Made by a program: the position numbers and the translations under genes
In this document: positions 42,554 through 51,716 of the stretch, piece by piece
Layout of the letters: each line of letters starts with the position of its first letter
Numbering within the stretch: position 1 is the stretch's first letter
Assembly: GCF_000426385.1 (NCBI RefSeq)
Contig: NZ_AUFG01000002.1
Coordinates: 115,575-179,574, forward strand
Length of the DNA: 64,000 nt
Direction: 5' to 3'
Source: Arsenicicoccus bolidensis DSM 15745
GTDB taxonomy: Bacteria > Actinomycetota > Actinomycetes > Actinomycetales > Dermatophilaceae
Notes under the pieces: generated by a model
The model's database searches: none
What the model saw: only the letters and a program-made list of their open reading frames with translations
Told to the model about the DNA's origin: nothing

Positions 42554-43326
42554 CCAGCCTCGTCCACGAGTCCACCCTGCTGGCCGGGCGCACCGCCCGC
42601 CACTGGCGCGCCCAGCCCGGGGCCTTCCTCCTGACCGCCGCCTTCCCGCTGCTGGTCCTGCTGCTCATGACCGGGCTGCTCGGGGGCGCCATCGCCGGCG
42701 GAACCCGCTCCTACCTGCAGCTCGCGGTGCCCGGGATCCTTGCGGTCACGATGCTCTTCGGCCTGGAGACGACCATGATCGCGGTGGCCGGCGACGCGGC
42801 GACGTCCGTCACGGATCGGTTGCGCTCCTTGCCGATCCGCGCCCTGTCGGTGCTCGGCGGACGCGGCCTGGCGGACGTGGCGGCCTCGGTGATCGGTCTC
42901 GCGCTCGTGGTCCTCGGCGGGCTCGCGCTGGGCTGGCGCCCCGGATCCTTCGCCGGCCTGGCCGTCGCGGCGGTCCTGCTGCTGTGGCTGCGCATCGGCC
43001 TGCTCTGGGTCGGGATCTACGGCGGGCTCACGGCCCGTGGCCCCGAGTCGGTCGCCGCCGTGCAGATCCTCGTGTGGCCGATCAGCATGCTGTCGACCGC
43101 GTACGTCGACCCGACCACCATGCCGACCTGGCTGGGGCTGGTCGCCGAGCTCAACCCCCTGTCGGCCACCGTCACGGCGGTGCGCGAGCTGTGCGGCGCC
43201 TCCACGATCGTCGGCTCGACCTGGGCCACGGAGCACGCCATGGTGCTCGCGGTGGTGTGGCCGGCGCTGCTCACGGCGGCCTTCCTGCCCCTGTACGTCC
43301 GCACCTATCGCCGCCTGGGGGACTGA
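42550..43326 (+). CDS. DrrB-like ABC-2 permease
   Basis: This 258-residue protein has six hydrophobic segments and the ABC2_membrane pattern (AFLLTAAFPLLVLLLMTGLL, then SVTDRLRSLPIRALSVLGGR). It forms the pore for the ATPase encoded upstream, with an ATGA overlap. The substrate is unknown; TetR-regulated DrrAB-like pairs usually confer drug export. Confidence 0.88.
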   Translation: MTSLVHESTLLAGRTARHWRAQPGAFLLTAAFPLLVLLLMTGLLGGAIAGGTRSYLQLAVPGILAVTMLFGLETTMIAVAGDAATSVTDRLRSLPIRALSVLGGRGLADVAASVIGLALVVLGGLALGWRPGSFAGLAVAAVLLLWLRIGLLWVGIYGGLTARGPESVAAVQILVWPISMLSTAYVDPTTMPTWLGLVAELNPLSATVTAVRELCGASTIVGSTWATEHAMVLAVVWPALLTAAFLPLYVRTYRRLGD

Positions 43327-43367
43327 GATCGCGTCGCGGCGCAGGAGGTTCGGCATACGGTGAGGAC

Positions 43368-44294
43368 ATGCCGTCGCTGATGTCCCGGACCGTCGTGCCG
43401 CTCCTCCTGCGCGCGATGCGCGCCAACCGGCCGTTCCTCACCGAGCAGGGCGCCCGGCGGCGCCTGGCGGAGGTGACCACCCGGCCTCAGGCCTATGGCC
43501 CACCGCGCCTGCTGCGCAAGGACGTTCGCATCGACGTGGAGCGGGTCGACGGCTGGCCGGTCTACACGATCCGTCCGCGGTCCGGCGAGCCGGTGGGCGG
43601 CGTCGTCTACGCCCACGGCGGCGGGTGGTACGGCGAGATCGCCCGCCAGCACTGGGAGCTCACCGCGCAGGTGGCCGCCGAGGCGCAGGTGGCGGTGACC
43701 GTGCCGATCTATCCGCTCGTGCCCTACGGGACCGCGGCGCAGGTGGTGCCGGGCTTCGCCGACCTGGTCCTGCGCAGCCAGGAGCGCTGGGGCACCACCG
43801 CGCTCGCGGGTGACTCCGCCGGTGGCCAGATCGCGCTGTCGGCGGCGATCCTGCTGCGGGACAGGGACGCTCGGGTCCTGCCGCGGACGCTCCTGATCGC
43901 CCCCGCCCTGGACCTGTCGCTGACGAACCCCGAGATCGACGCGGTGCTCCCCCGCGACCCCTGGCTCGGTCGCGACGGCACGCGCGTCCACATCGACCTG
44001 TGGCGCGACGGGCTGCCCCTCGACGACCCGCTGGTCAGCCCGCTCGCGGCGGACCTCGCCGGGCTCGGCCCGATCAGCCTGTATGTCGGCACCCGGGACA
44101 TCCTGTGGCCCGACGCACGCGTCCTGGTCGCCCGGGCGCGCGAGGCCGGCGTCGAGCTCGACCTCCACGAGCAGGAGGGGCTCGTGCACGTCTATCCCCT
44201 CACCCCGAGCCCGGAGGGCCGGGCGGCGCGCACGTCGATCGTGTCCACGCTGGCCCGGGCGGTTGCGGTGCTGCCAGGCATGGACGAGGTCTAG
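43368..44294 (+). CDS. HSL-type alpha/beta hydrolase
   Basis: This 308-residue esterase/deacetylase has the oxyanion motif HGGGWYG, nucleophile GDSAGG, the DILWPDARVLVARAREAG acid loop and EGLVHVYPL (His). It belongs to the hormone-sensitive-lipase family and hydrolyses an unknown ester. GAGGAC lies before the ATG. It may extend the exporter operon 41 nt upstream. Its stop and the convergent XRE stop share a CTAG palindrome. Confidence 0.87.
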   Translation: MPSLMSRTVVPLLLRAMRANRPFLTEQGARRRLAEVTTRPQAYGPPRLLRKDVRIDVERVDGWPVYTIRPRSGEPVGGVVYAHGGGWYGEIARQHWELTAQVAAEAQVAVTVPIYPLVPYGTAAQVVPGFADLVLRSQERWGTTALAGDSAGGQIALSAAILLRDRDARVLPRTLLIAPALDLSLTNPEIDAVLPRDPWLGRDGTRVHIDLWRDGLPLDDPLVSPLAADLAGLGPISLYVGTRDILWPDARVLVARAREAGVELDLHEQEGLVHVYPLTPSPEGRAARTSIVSTLARAVAVLPGMDEV

Positions 44295-45172
44295 GCCCGA
44301 CGCGGCCGCGGCCGCGGCTCGGTGAGCGAGCCGGCCGCCGGGGTGGACCAGCTCGCGAGCAGCGCGAGCGCCTCGGCGGTCGGCGAGTCCGGCGGCGCGG
44401 TGTAGACGTTGAGCCGCTGCCCGGCGTCGCCCGGCAGCTCGAAGGACTCGAAGTCGAGGGTCAGGTCCCCGACGAGCGGGTGGTGCAGGCGCTTGCTCCC
44501 GCTGCGGTGGTAGCGCACGTCGTGCGAGGCCCACCGCTGCCTGAATCGCTCGCTGCGCGTGGACAGCTCGCCGATCAGGTCCTGCAGGTCCTTGTCGTAG
44601 GGGTCGCGCCCGGCCTCGACCCGCAGGAAGGCGACCGAGTCGTCCAGCAACTTGTCGTAGTCCGTGAAGAACTCCGCCGCAGCGGGATTCAGGAACGCGA
44701 ACCGCGCGCTGTTGGGGTGGTCGCTCTCGTCATACAGGGGGCTGTAGAGCGCCCGTCCGATCGCGTTGGCGGCGAGCACGTCGAACCGCCCGTTGCGCAG
44801 GTAGGCCGGCGCCGGCATGAGGTCGAGCATCCGCTGGATGGTGGGGCGCACCCGCGTGCGGCTGGTCGTGCGCCGAGAGGGCTTGCGGGTGCTGGCCGTT
44901 CGCACGAGGCGATAGAGGTGGTCGCGCTCGGCCTCGTCGAGCTGCAGGGCGTGCGCGACGCCCTCGAGGACGCTCTCCGACACGGATCCGACGTTGCCCC
45001 GCTCGAGGCGCGTGTAGTACTCGACGCTGATCCCCGCGAGCAGCGCCACCTCCTCGCGTCGTAGGCCCGTCACGCGCCGGTTGGCGCCGTAGATCGGCAG
45101 CCCCGCCTGGTCGGGCGTGAGCCGGGCCCGCCGGGTGGCGAGGAAGTCGCGGATGTCGTCCTTGGGATTCAC
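44291..45172 (-). CDS. XRE-family regulator with MmyB-like ligand domain
   Basis: This 293-residue protein has an N-terminal HTH (VTGLRREEVALLAGISVEYY, then TRLERGNVGSVSESVLEGVA) and a large C-terminal MmyB-type domain (DLMPAPAYLRNGRFDVLAAN). These are single-component regulators binding a small ligand. The GTG at 45172 was preferred to 45181 because TACGGT lies 7 nt before it. It converges on the hydrolase and lies behind a DHA2 exporter gene in the same direction, 79 nt downstream, so it may regulate that exporter. Confidence 0.87.
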   Translation of the reverse strand: MNPKDDIRDFLATRRARLTPDQAGLPIYGANRRVTGLRREEVALLAGISVEYYTRLERGNVGSVSESVLEGVAHALQLDEAERDHLYRLVRTASTRKPSRRTTSRTRVRPTIQRMLDLMPAPAYLRNGRFDVLAANAIGRALYSPLYDESDHPNSARFAFLNPAAAEFFTDYDKLLDDSVAFLRVEAGRDPYDKDLQDLIGELSTRSERFRQRWASHDVRYHRSGSKRLHHPLVGDLTLDFESFELPGDAGQRLNVYTAPPDSPTAEALALLASWSTPAAGSLTEPRPRPRRA

Positions 45173-45250
45173 GTCCTCCACCGTAGGTCGCCGCGTCGAC
45201 CGCCAGGGAGGCCCTGGCGATACCCGTCTCGACCCGCCCTCCCACGCACG

Positions 45251-46768
45251 TCAGGCGTGGTGGGCGGCCGCGGCCCTGGGCAGGAGCAGCATGAGGGCGG
45301 CCGCGACGACATACGCGCCCACCTGCCAGGGCATGACGGTCGCGAGCGCCTGGCCGTATGCCGGAAGGCCCGCCGCGGACGGTGATCCGGGCTGCGCCAG
45401 CGCGGCGAAGAACACCGTGCCGAGGACGGCGATCCCCGCGGCGCCGCCGAGCTGGGTGACGGTCGACAGCACCCCGCCGGCGGCGCCCGCGTCGCGTCCG
45501 GGCACGCCGGCGAGCACGACGTTGACCAGGATCGGGGCGGCGAGCCCCAGGCCCAGGCCGCCGACGAGCAGCGCGAGGGCGAGCCACCAGTAGCCCGGGT
45601 CCGCGCCTTCCCGCACGAGGACCCAGACGAGGGCCTGGGAGGCGGCGAGGACGAGGGAGCCGGTGACGAGCAGCGCGCGACCGGCCCTGGCCGCAAGGCC
45701 GATCCCGATGCCCGAGGTGATCATCGAGCCGATCGCGTAGGGCAGCATGACCAGGCCCGTGTCCCACGCGGACCGCCCTGTGCCGAGCTGCAGGTAGAGC
45801 GACAGGGTGAGGAAGAAGGACCCGATCGCGCCGAAGAACAGCGCCGACGCGGCGAAGCCGGCCGCGAACGTCCGCAGGCGCAGGAGGGCGGGGTCCAGGA
45901 CGGGCTGCCCGCCGGACGCCGCGACGCGGCCCTCGTGCGCGAGGAAGGCGCCCCCGAGCAGTAGCCCGGCGCCCAGCAGCACCCACCCCCACCACGGCCA
46001 GCCCCACTCGCGGCCCTGCACGAGCGGCAGCAGGACGAGGACGACCGCGGTGGCGGCGAGCAGGGCGCCGACGACGTCGAGGCGAGCGCGTTGCCGCGCC
46101 GTCGACTCGGGCAGGACGCGGGCGCCGAGCACGAGAGCGACCACCGCGATCGGCACGTTGACCCAGAAGATCGTGCGCCAGCCGAGGCCGAGCAGGTCCG
46201 CCTCGACGAGCAGCCCGCCGAGCAGGGGGCCGGCGACGGCGGCGAGCCCCTGGACGGCGCCGTACGCACCGAACGCCCTCGCCATCTCGGCCGGCGCGAA
46301 CGACGACCGGATGATCCCGAACACCTGCGGCACCATGAACCCGCCGGCGAGTCCCTGGAGCACGCGGGCCGCGACCAGGGCTCCCGCCGACGGGGCCAGC
46401 GCGCACAGCGCCGAGGCGACGGCGAACGCCGCGAGGCTGGTCAGGAAGACCCGGCGTCGCCCGAAGTCGTCCCCGATGCGACCGCCGGTGATCAGGCCGG
46501 AGCCGAGGGCGAGCGTGTAGCCGGCCAGCATCCACTGCAGCTGGGCGTCGCCGGCGTGCAGGTCACGGGCGATGGCCGGGGCGGCCACCATCACGATCGT
46601 GGCGTCCAGCAGGTCCATGAAGGACGCGAAGAGGACGACGAGCAGGGCGATCCCGGCCGCTCGGCCGGACACGGTGCCCGCCGCGGGAGGGTGCTCGTCG
46701 TGCGTCGTCTGCGTTGGCTGTGGAGTCTGGGTCGTTTCGGCTGGCTGGGTCGGCTGGTTGATGTCCAT
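45251..46768 (-). CDS. DHA2 (EmrB/QacA) MFS exporter
   Basis: This 505-residue protein has about 14 hydrophobic segments, MFS motif A (GGRIGDDFGRRRVF) and motif C (AVAGPLLGGLLVEADLLG), typical of the drug:H+ antiporter-2 family. It probably exports a drug or dye. A Gln/Thr-rich 30-residue N-terminal tail precedes helix 1. It is divergent from a WYL regulator, which probably controls it. Confidence 0.9.
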   Translation of the reverse strand: MDINQPTQPAETTQTPQPTQTTHDEHPPAAGTVSGRAAGIALLVVLFASFMDLLDATIVMVAAPAIARDLHAGDAQLQWMLAGYTLALGSGLITGGRIGDDFGRRRVFLTSLAAFAVASALCALAPSAGALVAARVLQGLAGGFMVPQVFGIIRSSFAPAEMARAFGAYGAVQGLAAVAGPLLGGLLVEADLLGLGWRTIFWVNVPIAVVALVLGARVLPESTARQRARLDVVGALLAATAVVLVLLPLVQGREWGWPWWGWVLLGAGLLLGGAFLAHEGRVAASGGQPVLDPALLRLRTFAAGFAASALFFGAIGSFFLTLSLYLQLGTGRSAWDTGLVMLPYAIGSMITSGIGIGLAARAGRALLVTGSLVLAASQALVWVLVREGADPGYWWLALALLVGGLGLGLAAPILVNVVLAGVPGRDAGAAGGVLSTVTQLGGAAGIAVLGTVFFAALAQPGSPSAAGLPAYGQALATVMPWQVGAYVVAAALMLLLPRAAAAHHA

Positions 46769-46829
46769 GCGTCGACGGTGACAGCGGTAGCGGTCACCGA
46801 GTGGCCGCTGCTCGTGCGACGCTGAGTTC

Positions 46830-47912
46830 ATGGCCAGGACGTCCGCGCGGATCCTGCGGCTGCTGTCGCTGCTGGAGGCACGCGCCGAGTGGGGCGGCGA
46901 CGACCTCGCGACCCGGCTGGAGGTCAGCCCACGGACGCTGCGGCGCGACGTCGACACCCTGCGCGAGCTGGGCTACCCGGTCGAGGCGATCAAGGGCCCC
47001 GGTGGGGGCTACCGCCTCGGGGCGGGCAGCAGGCTGCCGCCGCTCGTGCTCGACGACGACCAGGCCATCGCCATCGCGGTGGCCCTGCAGACCGCTCCCG
47101 CCACCGTGGCCGGCATCGACGACGCCGTCGCCCGGGCGCTCACGACCCTGCGCCAGGTCATGCCCGCCCGGCTGCGCGCCGCCTCGGAGGACCTGGACCT
47201 GACGACGCTGCGCAACTACTGGGAGTTCTCCGCGCCCCCGATCGACGTGGCCACGCTGCGGGCGGTCGGCGCCGCGATCCGGACGCAGCACGTGCTCCGC
47301 TTCGACTACCTCGCGCCCGAGCCGACGCTCGACGGGCCTGCCGGAGACCACGAGCTCCGGCCTCCGCGCCGGGTGGAGCCCCACCACCTGCTCGTGTGGG
47401 CGGGCCGGTGGTACCTCGTGGCCTACGACCTGGACGACCGCGCCTGGACCGTCCTGCGCGTGGAACGGATCCGGCACCGCGAGCCGCCGGGGCCGTCCTT
47501 CGTGCGACGAGCGCTCCCGGACGAGGACCTCGGCCGCTACGTCCGCGAACGGGCCGACCGGGGCGACACCGCCGCGCAGTGGCCGTGCGTCGGGAGCGCC
47601 GTGCTCGAGCTCCCGGCCACGCTGGTGGCGCGCTGGGCCCCCGGCGGGTCCGTGGTCGAGGACCTCGCCGACGGCCGCTGCCGGCTCGTCGTCGGCGCCT
47701 GGTCCTGGGCCGGGGTGGCCGGCCTCTACGTCACCTTCGACACCCAGCTGTATGACGTCCAGCCCCCAGAGCTGGCCGCCGCCCTGCGCCAGGTCGCCGC
47801 GCGGTTCGGCGGGGCGCACCTCACCGACGCAGGTGGAGCACCGCCGCCCGCGCCACCTCGCCGATCACCGCGTCGACGCGGTGGTGGATCTGCAGGCTCC
47901 GGGACGAGGTGA
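46830..47912 (+). CDS. WYL-domain transcriptional regulator
   Basis: This 360-residue protein has an N-terminal HTH_11 (MARTSARILRLLSLLEARAE, then LEVSPRTLRRDVDTLRELGY) and a WYL domain (residues about 140-215; RVEPHHLLVWAGRWYLVAYD). WYL regulators sense nucleotides or DNA damage signals, but some respond to drugs. The 3' 92 nt run antisense into the serine-hydrolase gene, giving a Pro/Arg-rich tail. It is divergent from the DHA2 exporter, which is a probable target. Confidence 0.87.
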   Translation: MARTSARILRLLSLLEARAEWGGDDLATRLEVSPRTLRRDVDTLRELGYPVEAIKGPGGGYRLGAGSRLPPLVLDDDQAIAIAVALQTAPATVAGIDDAVARALTTLRQVMPARLRAASEDLDLTTLRNYWEFSAPPIDVATLRAVGAAIRTQHVLRFDYLAPEPTLDGPAGDHELRPPRRVEPHHLLVWAGRWYLVAYDLDDRAWTVLRVERIRHREPPGPSFVRRALPDEDLGRYVRERADRGDTAAQWPCVGSAVLELPATLVARWAPGGSVVEDLADGRCRLVVGAWSWAGVAGLYVTFDTQLYDVQPPELAAALRQVAARFGGAHLTDAGGAPPPAPPRRSPRRRGGGSAGSGTR

Positions 47913-48687
47913 GGACCGACACGGCATACGCCCGCCCGTCCGGATAGGTGACGTAGCCGACCTCGTGGCGCACGGCGAGCAGGGTCCCCGTCTTGCCCCT
48001 CACGTCGAGGTCCGCAGCCGGGAAGCCCGAGGCGAGGCGGTTGCGGACCAGCTGGGCCCCCATGAGGTCGACGACCTCGCGGTCGGCCTGCGACCCGCCG
48101 GCCGCGCGACGGTGCATCTCGGCCAGGAAGCCCGTGAGCGCCGCGGTCGTGCCGCTGCTGACGCGTGCGGGGTCGAGCGGATCCAGGGTCCGCGGATCCG
48201 TCCGCAGCAGCGCCGCGTCGTCGAGCCGCTCGCGGCGGCGCTGGTCCTCGAGGAGCTCGAAGATCCGTCGCATCGGCGCGCGCAGCCGCAGGTGCGGCAG
48301 GCCCAGCCGGGCGAGGGTCTCCCGCACGCGATCGGCCCCGACGAAGTCCCAGATCGCGTCCGCGGCGCCGTTGTCGCTCAAGGACATCGCGTAGTACGCC
48401 GCGTCGCGGGCACTCATCGTGATGGGGTCGCGGAGGCGGCCGGTGCCGACCGGTCCGATCGTGCGGTGGGCCGGGTCGAGGACGAGCGGCGTCGATGCGT
48501 CGAGCTCCCCTTCGTGGTGCAGCGTCAGCAGCACCCAGACGAGGGGCAGCTTCGCGACCGAGGCGAGGGGGCGGGGCGTCGACCCGCCCACGTCGACGCC
48601 CGCCCCGGTCGTGAGGTCCACGGCGGTGACCGACCCGTCGACCTGCACGGCGTCGAACGCACTCCGGACCTGCTGCTCGATGGTCAT
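47821..48687 (-). CDS. Class-A-beta-lactamase-like serine hydrolase, no signal peptide
   Basis: This 288-residue protein has the class A beta-lactamase motifs SVAK (Ser43-Lys46), SDN (104-106) and KTG (232-234). It has no signal peptide or lipobox. In the omega-loop region (LRAPMRRIFELLED) the RxEPELN motif with the general-base Glu is absent. It is therefore more likely a DD-peptidase-like or esterase-like enzyme acting in the cytoplasm. The start codon overlaps the LysR stop (TGATG), so the two are co-regulated. Divergent from these lie two penicillin-binding protein genes. Confidence 0.85.
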   Translation of the reverse strand: MTIEQQVRSAFDAVQVDGSVTAVDLTTGAGVDVGGSTPRPLASVAKLPLVWVLLTLHHEGELDASTPLVLDPAHRTIGPVGTGRLRDPITMSARDAAYYAMSLSDNGAADAIWDFVGADRVRETLARLGLPHLRLRAPMRRIFELLEDQRRRERLDDAALLRTDPRTLDPLDPARVSSGTTAALTGFLAEMHRRAAGGSQADREVVDLMGAQLVRNRLASGFPAADLDVRGKTGTLLAVRHEVGYVTYPDGRAYAVSVLTSSRSLQIHHRVDAVIGEVARAAVLHLRR

Positions 48688-49601
48688 CAGATCCCCCACT
48701 GCCCGCGCTCGACGACGGTGGTGGTGTCCGCCAGGGAGTCCTGACCGGCCAGGTCCGCCCACCACCGGGCCACCTCGTCGGTCGCGACCGGGTGCAACCA
48801 CGGTGCCCCGCACCGCAACACGCTCGTCCGGACCATCTGATCACCGCTCAGCGGGCACCAGATCACCCCAGCGTCGTCGGCCGTCAGCCGCGTCGTGATC
48901 AGGTGCAGCGTGCCGAGACGGGCCCGGGTCGTGGCGGTGGCGTGGTCGAGCGAGACGTCGACGCTCTCCGCGGGCAGCCCGAAGCGGTCCAGCAGCTCGA
49001 GCAGCCGCTTGCCGTGCTGGGTCGCCACGTCCTCGGGGTCGAGGGCGACGGGCAGGTCACGCAGGTCACTCGGGTGGGCCACGGCGTCGACGTGCCTCAG
49101 CCCGGTCACGCCGAGTCGCGCCACGCTCCGGCTCGGCGGCGGGCCGGACGCGGGGGATCCGGGTGGCAGCACCGCCGCGTCGACCTCACCGCTGTCGAGG
49201 GCCCGCGCCCGGTCTGGGGCCGCCGCGATGACCGGATCGACGGGGGCGCCCACCCTCCCGGCGAGATCCTCGAGCGCCGGCACCAGCAGGTCTGAGGGAA
49301 TCCCCGGCGGCAATGCCACGCGAAGCCGGTCGGGCTGCCCCGGCGTGGCGCCGACGACCTCTCGGAGCTCGTCGAGCGCCTCCAGGATGGCGTGCGCCCG
49401 AGGCACGAGGGCGGCGCCCTCCGGGGTCAGCCGCACCGAGCGCGAGGTCCGGCGAAAGAGCGTGACCTGGAGCTCGTCCTCGAGGCGGCGGATGGCCTGG
49501 CTCAGCGGGGGCTGAGCGATGCCCAGGCGGTCGGCGGCGCGCGAGAAGTGCAGCTCGTCCGCGACGGCCACGAAGTACCGCAGGTGCCGCACCAGGTCCA
49601 C
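48687..49601 (-). CDS. LysR-family regulator (possible wall-stress sensor)
   Basis: This 304-residue LysR protein has [23 protein letters not shown], then [20 protein letters not shown], and a substrate domain beginning [20 protein letters not shown]. The GTG start lies 6 nt after TAGTCT. It is cotranscribed with the serine hydrolase gene and divergent from two PBP genes, an arrangement reminiscent of AmpR, though no AmpR-specific features can be claimed. The 24-bp dyad at 49617 should be its binding site. Confidence 0.86.
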   Translation of the reverse strand: MDLVRHLRYFVAVADELHFSRAADRLGIAQPPLSQAIRRLEDELQVTLFRRTSRSVRLTPEGAALVPRAHAILEALDELREVVGATPGQPDRLRVALPPGIPSDLLVPALEDLAGRVGAPVDPVIAAAPDRARALDSGEVDAAVLPPGSPASGPPPSRSVARLGVTGLRHVDAVAHPSDLRDLPVALDPEDVATQHGKRLLELLDRFGLPAESVDVSLDHATATTRARLGTLHLITTRLTADDAGVIWCPLSGDQMVRTSVLRCGAPWLHPVATDEVARWWADLAGQDSLADTTTVVERGQWGI

Positions 49602-49607
49602 GGATCC

Positions 49608-49640
49608 AGACTACTTGGCTATCGATAACGATTGATAGCC
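49608..49640 (-). promoter_or_regulatory. LysR box and promoter
   Basis: The dyad GGCTATC-N10-GATAGCC (49617-49640) lies just upstream of the -10 TAGTCT (49608-49613), which is 6 nt before the LysR GTG. The position and T-N11-A-like form suit autoregulation and control of the divergent PBP genes 90 bp away. Confidence 0.65.
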
Positions 49641-49728
49641 CTATTGGACCTGATGCCTCGCCACCTGGTGCGCTGATGGCCTGACCACCACCCAGCTCGG
49701 GGGCCGGCCAGCAACCCAGGGGGACGTC

Positions 49729-51702
49729 ATGACGAGGCTCGACCACCGATCGGCCGCGACGAAGGCGGCCGGCCTCGCGCTGGGCGCCCTGACAGCCTCC
49801 GTGGCAGCCCTCTCCGCGTGCTCGACGATCCTGCCGTCGGAGCAGGACCGAGCCCGCGACGCCGTGGAGCGCTTCGCCGCGGGGATGGCGACCGGCCAGG
49901 TCGAGACGGAGAGCCTCACCCGCGACAGCCGGGACCGGGCCGCCAGCGAGACGCCGCTGATCCTGGCCGGCCTCGGCGACCGCCGCCCCGGCGTCGCCGT
50001 CGTGAGCGTCGAGAGGCCCGTCGGCGACGGCGTCACGCGCCTGGATGCGCAGGTGCGATACACGTGGCAGATCCGCGACGGACTGCCCCCGTGGAGCTAT
50101 GTCGCGACCGTGCCCGTCGTCCGCACCGACGACGGCTGGCGGGTGCGGTGGACCCCGTCGGCGGTGGTGCTGGGGCTGGACGCCCGCCAACGCGTGCGGG
50201 CGTTGCGGCTGGCTGCTCCACGCGGCGAGGTCCTCGGCGCCGGAGGGCAGCCCCTCGTGGTCGACCGGCCGGTGCTCCGCGTGGGCATCGATCGCGCGAA
50301 GGTCCCCGCGGCAGAGGCGGCCTCGTCCGCCCGCCGGCTCGCGGCCGCCGTCGGGATCGACCCTGAGCCGTATGCCGGACGCGTGACGGCCGCCGGCCCG
50401 CAGGCCTTCGTCGAGGCGCTGGTGCTGCGCGTCGGCCAGGACCCCGAGGGCGGCGACGGCACCGACCTGTCCACGATCCCCGGCGCCAGCACCATCAAGG
50501 AGACCCGACCGCTCGCTCCCACGCCGGGATTCGCCTCGACGATCATCGGCCGGGTGGGTCCGGCGACGGCGGAGGTCGTGCAGCGCTCACAGCGTCTCCA
50601 GGGTTCGCAGGGGTCCCAGGTTGCCGTCTCCGCCGGAGACCTGGTGGGTCTCGACGGCCTGCAGGCCAAGCGGGACGGCGAGCTGCGGGGCCGCGCGGGC
50701 TACGAGATCGAGCGCGTCCACGAGAACGGCGTCACCGAGCCGCTGCACACGGTGAAGCCCGAGCCGGGCCGGCCGCTGCGCACCACGCTCGACGCCACCG
50801 CCCAGCTGGCGGCCGAGCGTGCCCTCGCCGACGTCGACCCGGCGGCCGCCGTGGTCGCCATACAACCGTCGACGGGCGAGGTGCGCGCCGTCGCGACGGG
50901 CCCCGGCAGCAAAGGCGCGCCGACCGCGACGCTGGGGCTCTATGCCCCCGGCTCGACCTTCAAGGTCGCCACTGCGCTCGCCCTGCTGCGGGCCGGGGTC
51001 ACCCCCGAGACCACGACACCGTGCTCCCAGCGGGCCACCGTCGACGGACGCAGCTTCAAGAACTACGACGACTACCCGGCCGACCGTCTCGGCGACATCA
51101 GCCTGCGCACGGCGTTCGCCAGCTCGTGCAACACCAGCCTGATCTCGTTGCGGGACAAGGCGACCCAGCAGAGCCTCGCCGATGCCGCGGTCGCCCTGGG
51201 CCTGGGGACCGATCCGGCACTGGGCGTGCCCGCGTCGCTCGGGTCCGTGCCCCGCGAGGCGGTCGGCACCGAGCACGCCGCCTCCCTCATCGGTCAGGGC
51301 AAGGTGCAGACCACCCCGCTCGGCATGGCCACCGTGGTCGCGAGCGTCGCCGCCGGCCGCGTCGTGCGGCCCCGCCTGGTCCTGGATGCGCCGGACCCCG
51401 CGGGCGACGCACCGCGGCACCCCCTGACCGAGACGGAGGCGTCCGCGCTGCGAGACCTGATGCGCCGCACCACGACCGAGGGCAGCGGCCGGCTCCTCGC
51501 GGACGTCCCCGGCGCGCCTGTGCTGTCCAAGACGGGGACGGCGGAGTACGGCAGCGAGGCACCACCGCGCACGCACGCCTGGATGGTGGCGGTCCAGGGC
51601 GACCTGGCCGTCGCCGTCTTCGTCGAGGACGGGGCGGGAGGCGCGCACACTGCGGGCCCGGTCCTGGAGCTGTTCCTGGTCGACGTGGGCGCGGCACGAT
51701 GA
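49729..51702 (+). CDS. Lipoprotein penicillin-binding protein, MecA_N type
   Basis: This 657-residue transpeptidase has a lipobox at ALSACS, a MecA_N-like NTF2 domain (about residues 38-150), a dimerisation/linker domain and a transpeptidase domain with STFK (409-412), SCN (466-468) and KTG (601-603). It crosslinks peptidoglycan outside the membrane and resembles low-affinity PBP2a-type enzymes. GGGGGAC precedes the ATG. It is coupled to the class A PBP gene (ATGA) and divergent from the LysR-hydrolase operon. Confidence 0.92.
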   Translation: MTRLDHRSAATKAAGLALGALTASVAALSACSTILPSEQDRARDAVERFAAGMATGQVETESLTRDSRDRAASETPLILAGLGDRRPGVAVVSVERPVGDGVTRLDAQVRYTWQIRDGLPPWSYVATVPVVRTDDGWRVRWTPSAVVLGLDARQRVRALRLAAPRGEVLGAGGQPLVVDRPVLRVGIDRAKVPAAEAASSARRLAAAVGIDPEPYAGRVTAAGPQAFVEALVLRVGQDPEGGDGTDLSTIPGASTIKETRPLAPTPGFASTIIGRVGPATAEVVQRSQRLQGSQGSQVAVSAGDLVGLDGLQAKRDGELRGRAGYEIERVHENGVTEPLHTVKPEPGRPLRTTLDATAQLAAERALADVDPAAAVVAIQPSTGEVRAVATGPGSKGAPTATLGLYAPGSTFKVATALALLRAGVTPETTTPCSQRATVDGRSFKNYDDYPADRLGDISLRTAFASSCNTSLISLRDKATQQSLADAAVALGLGTDPALGVPASLGSVPREAVGTEHAASLIGQGKVQTTPLGMATVVASVAAGRVVRPRLVLDAPDPAGDAPRHPLTETEASALRDLMRRTTTEGSGRLLADVPGAPVLSKTGTAEYGSEAPPRTHAWMVAVQGDLAVAVFVEDGAGGAHTAGPVLELFLVDVGAAR

Positions 51703-51716
51703 GGCAGGGGCGGGTC

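Noticed and set aside
47821..48687. Calling the serine hydrolase a true secreted beta-lactamase
   Set aside because: It lacks a signal peptide and the omega-loop Glu motif, so resistance activity cannot be assumed.
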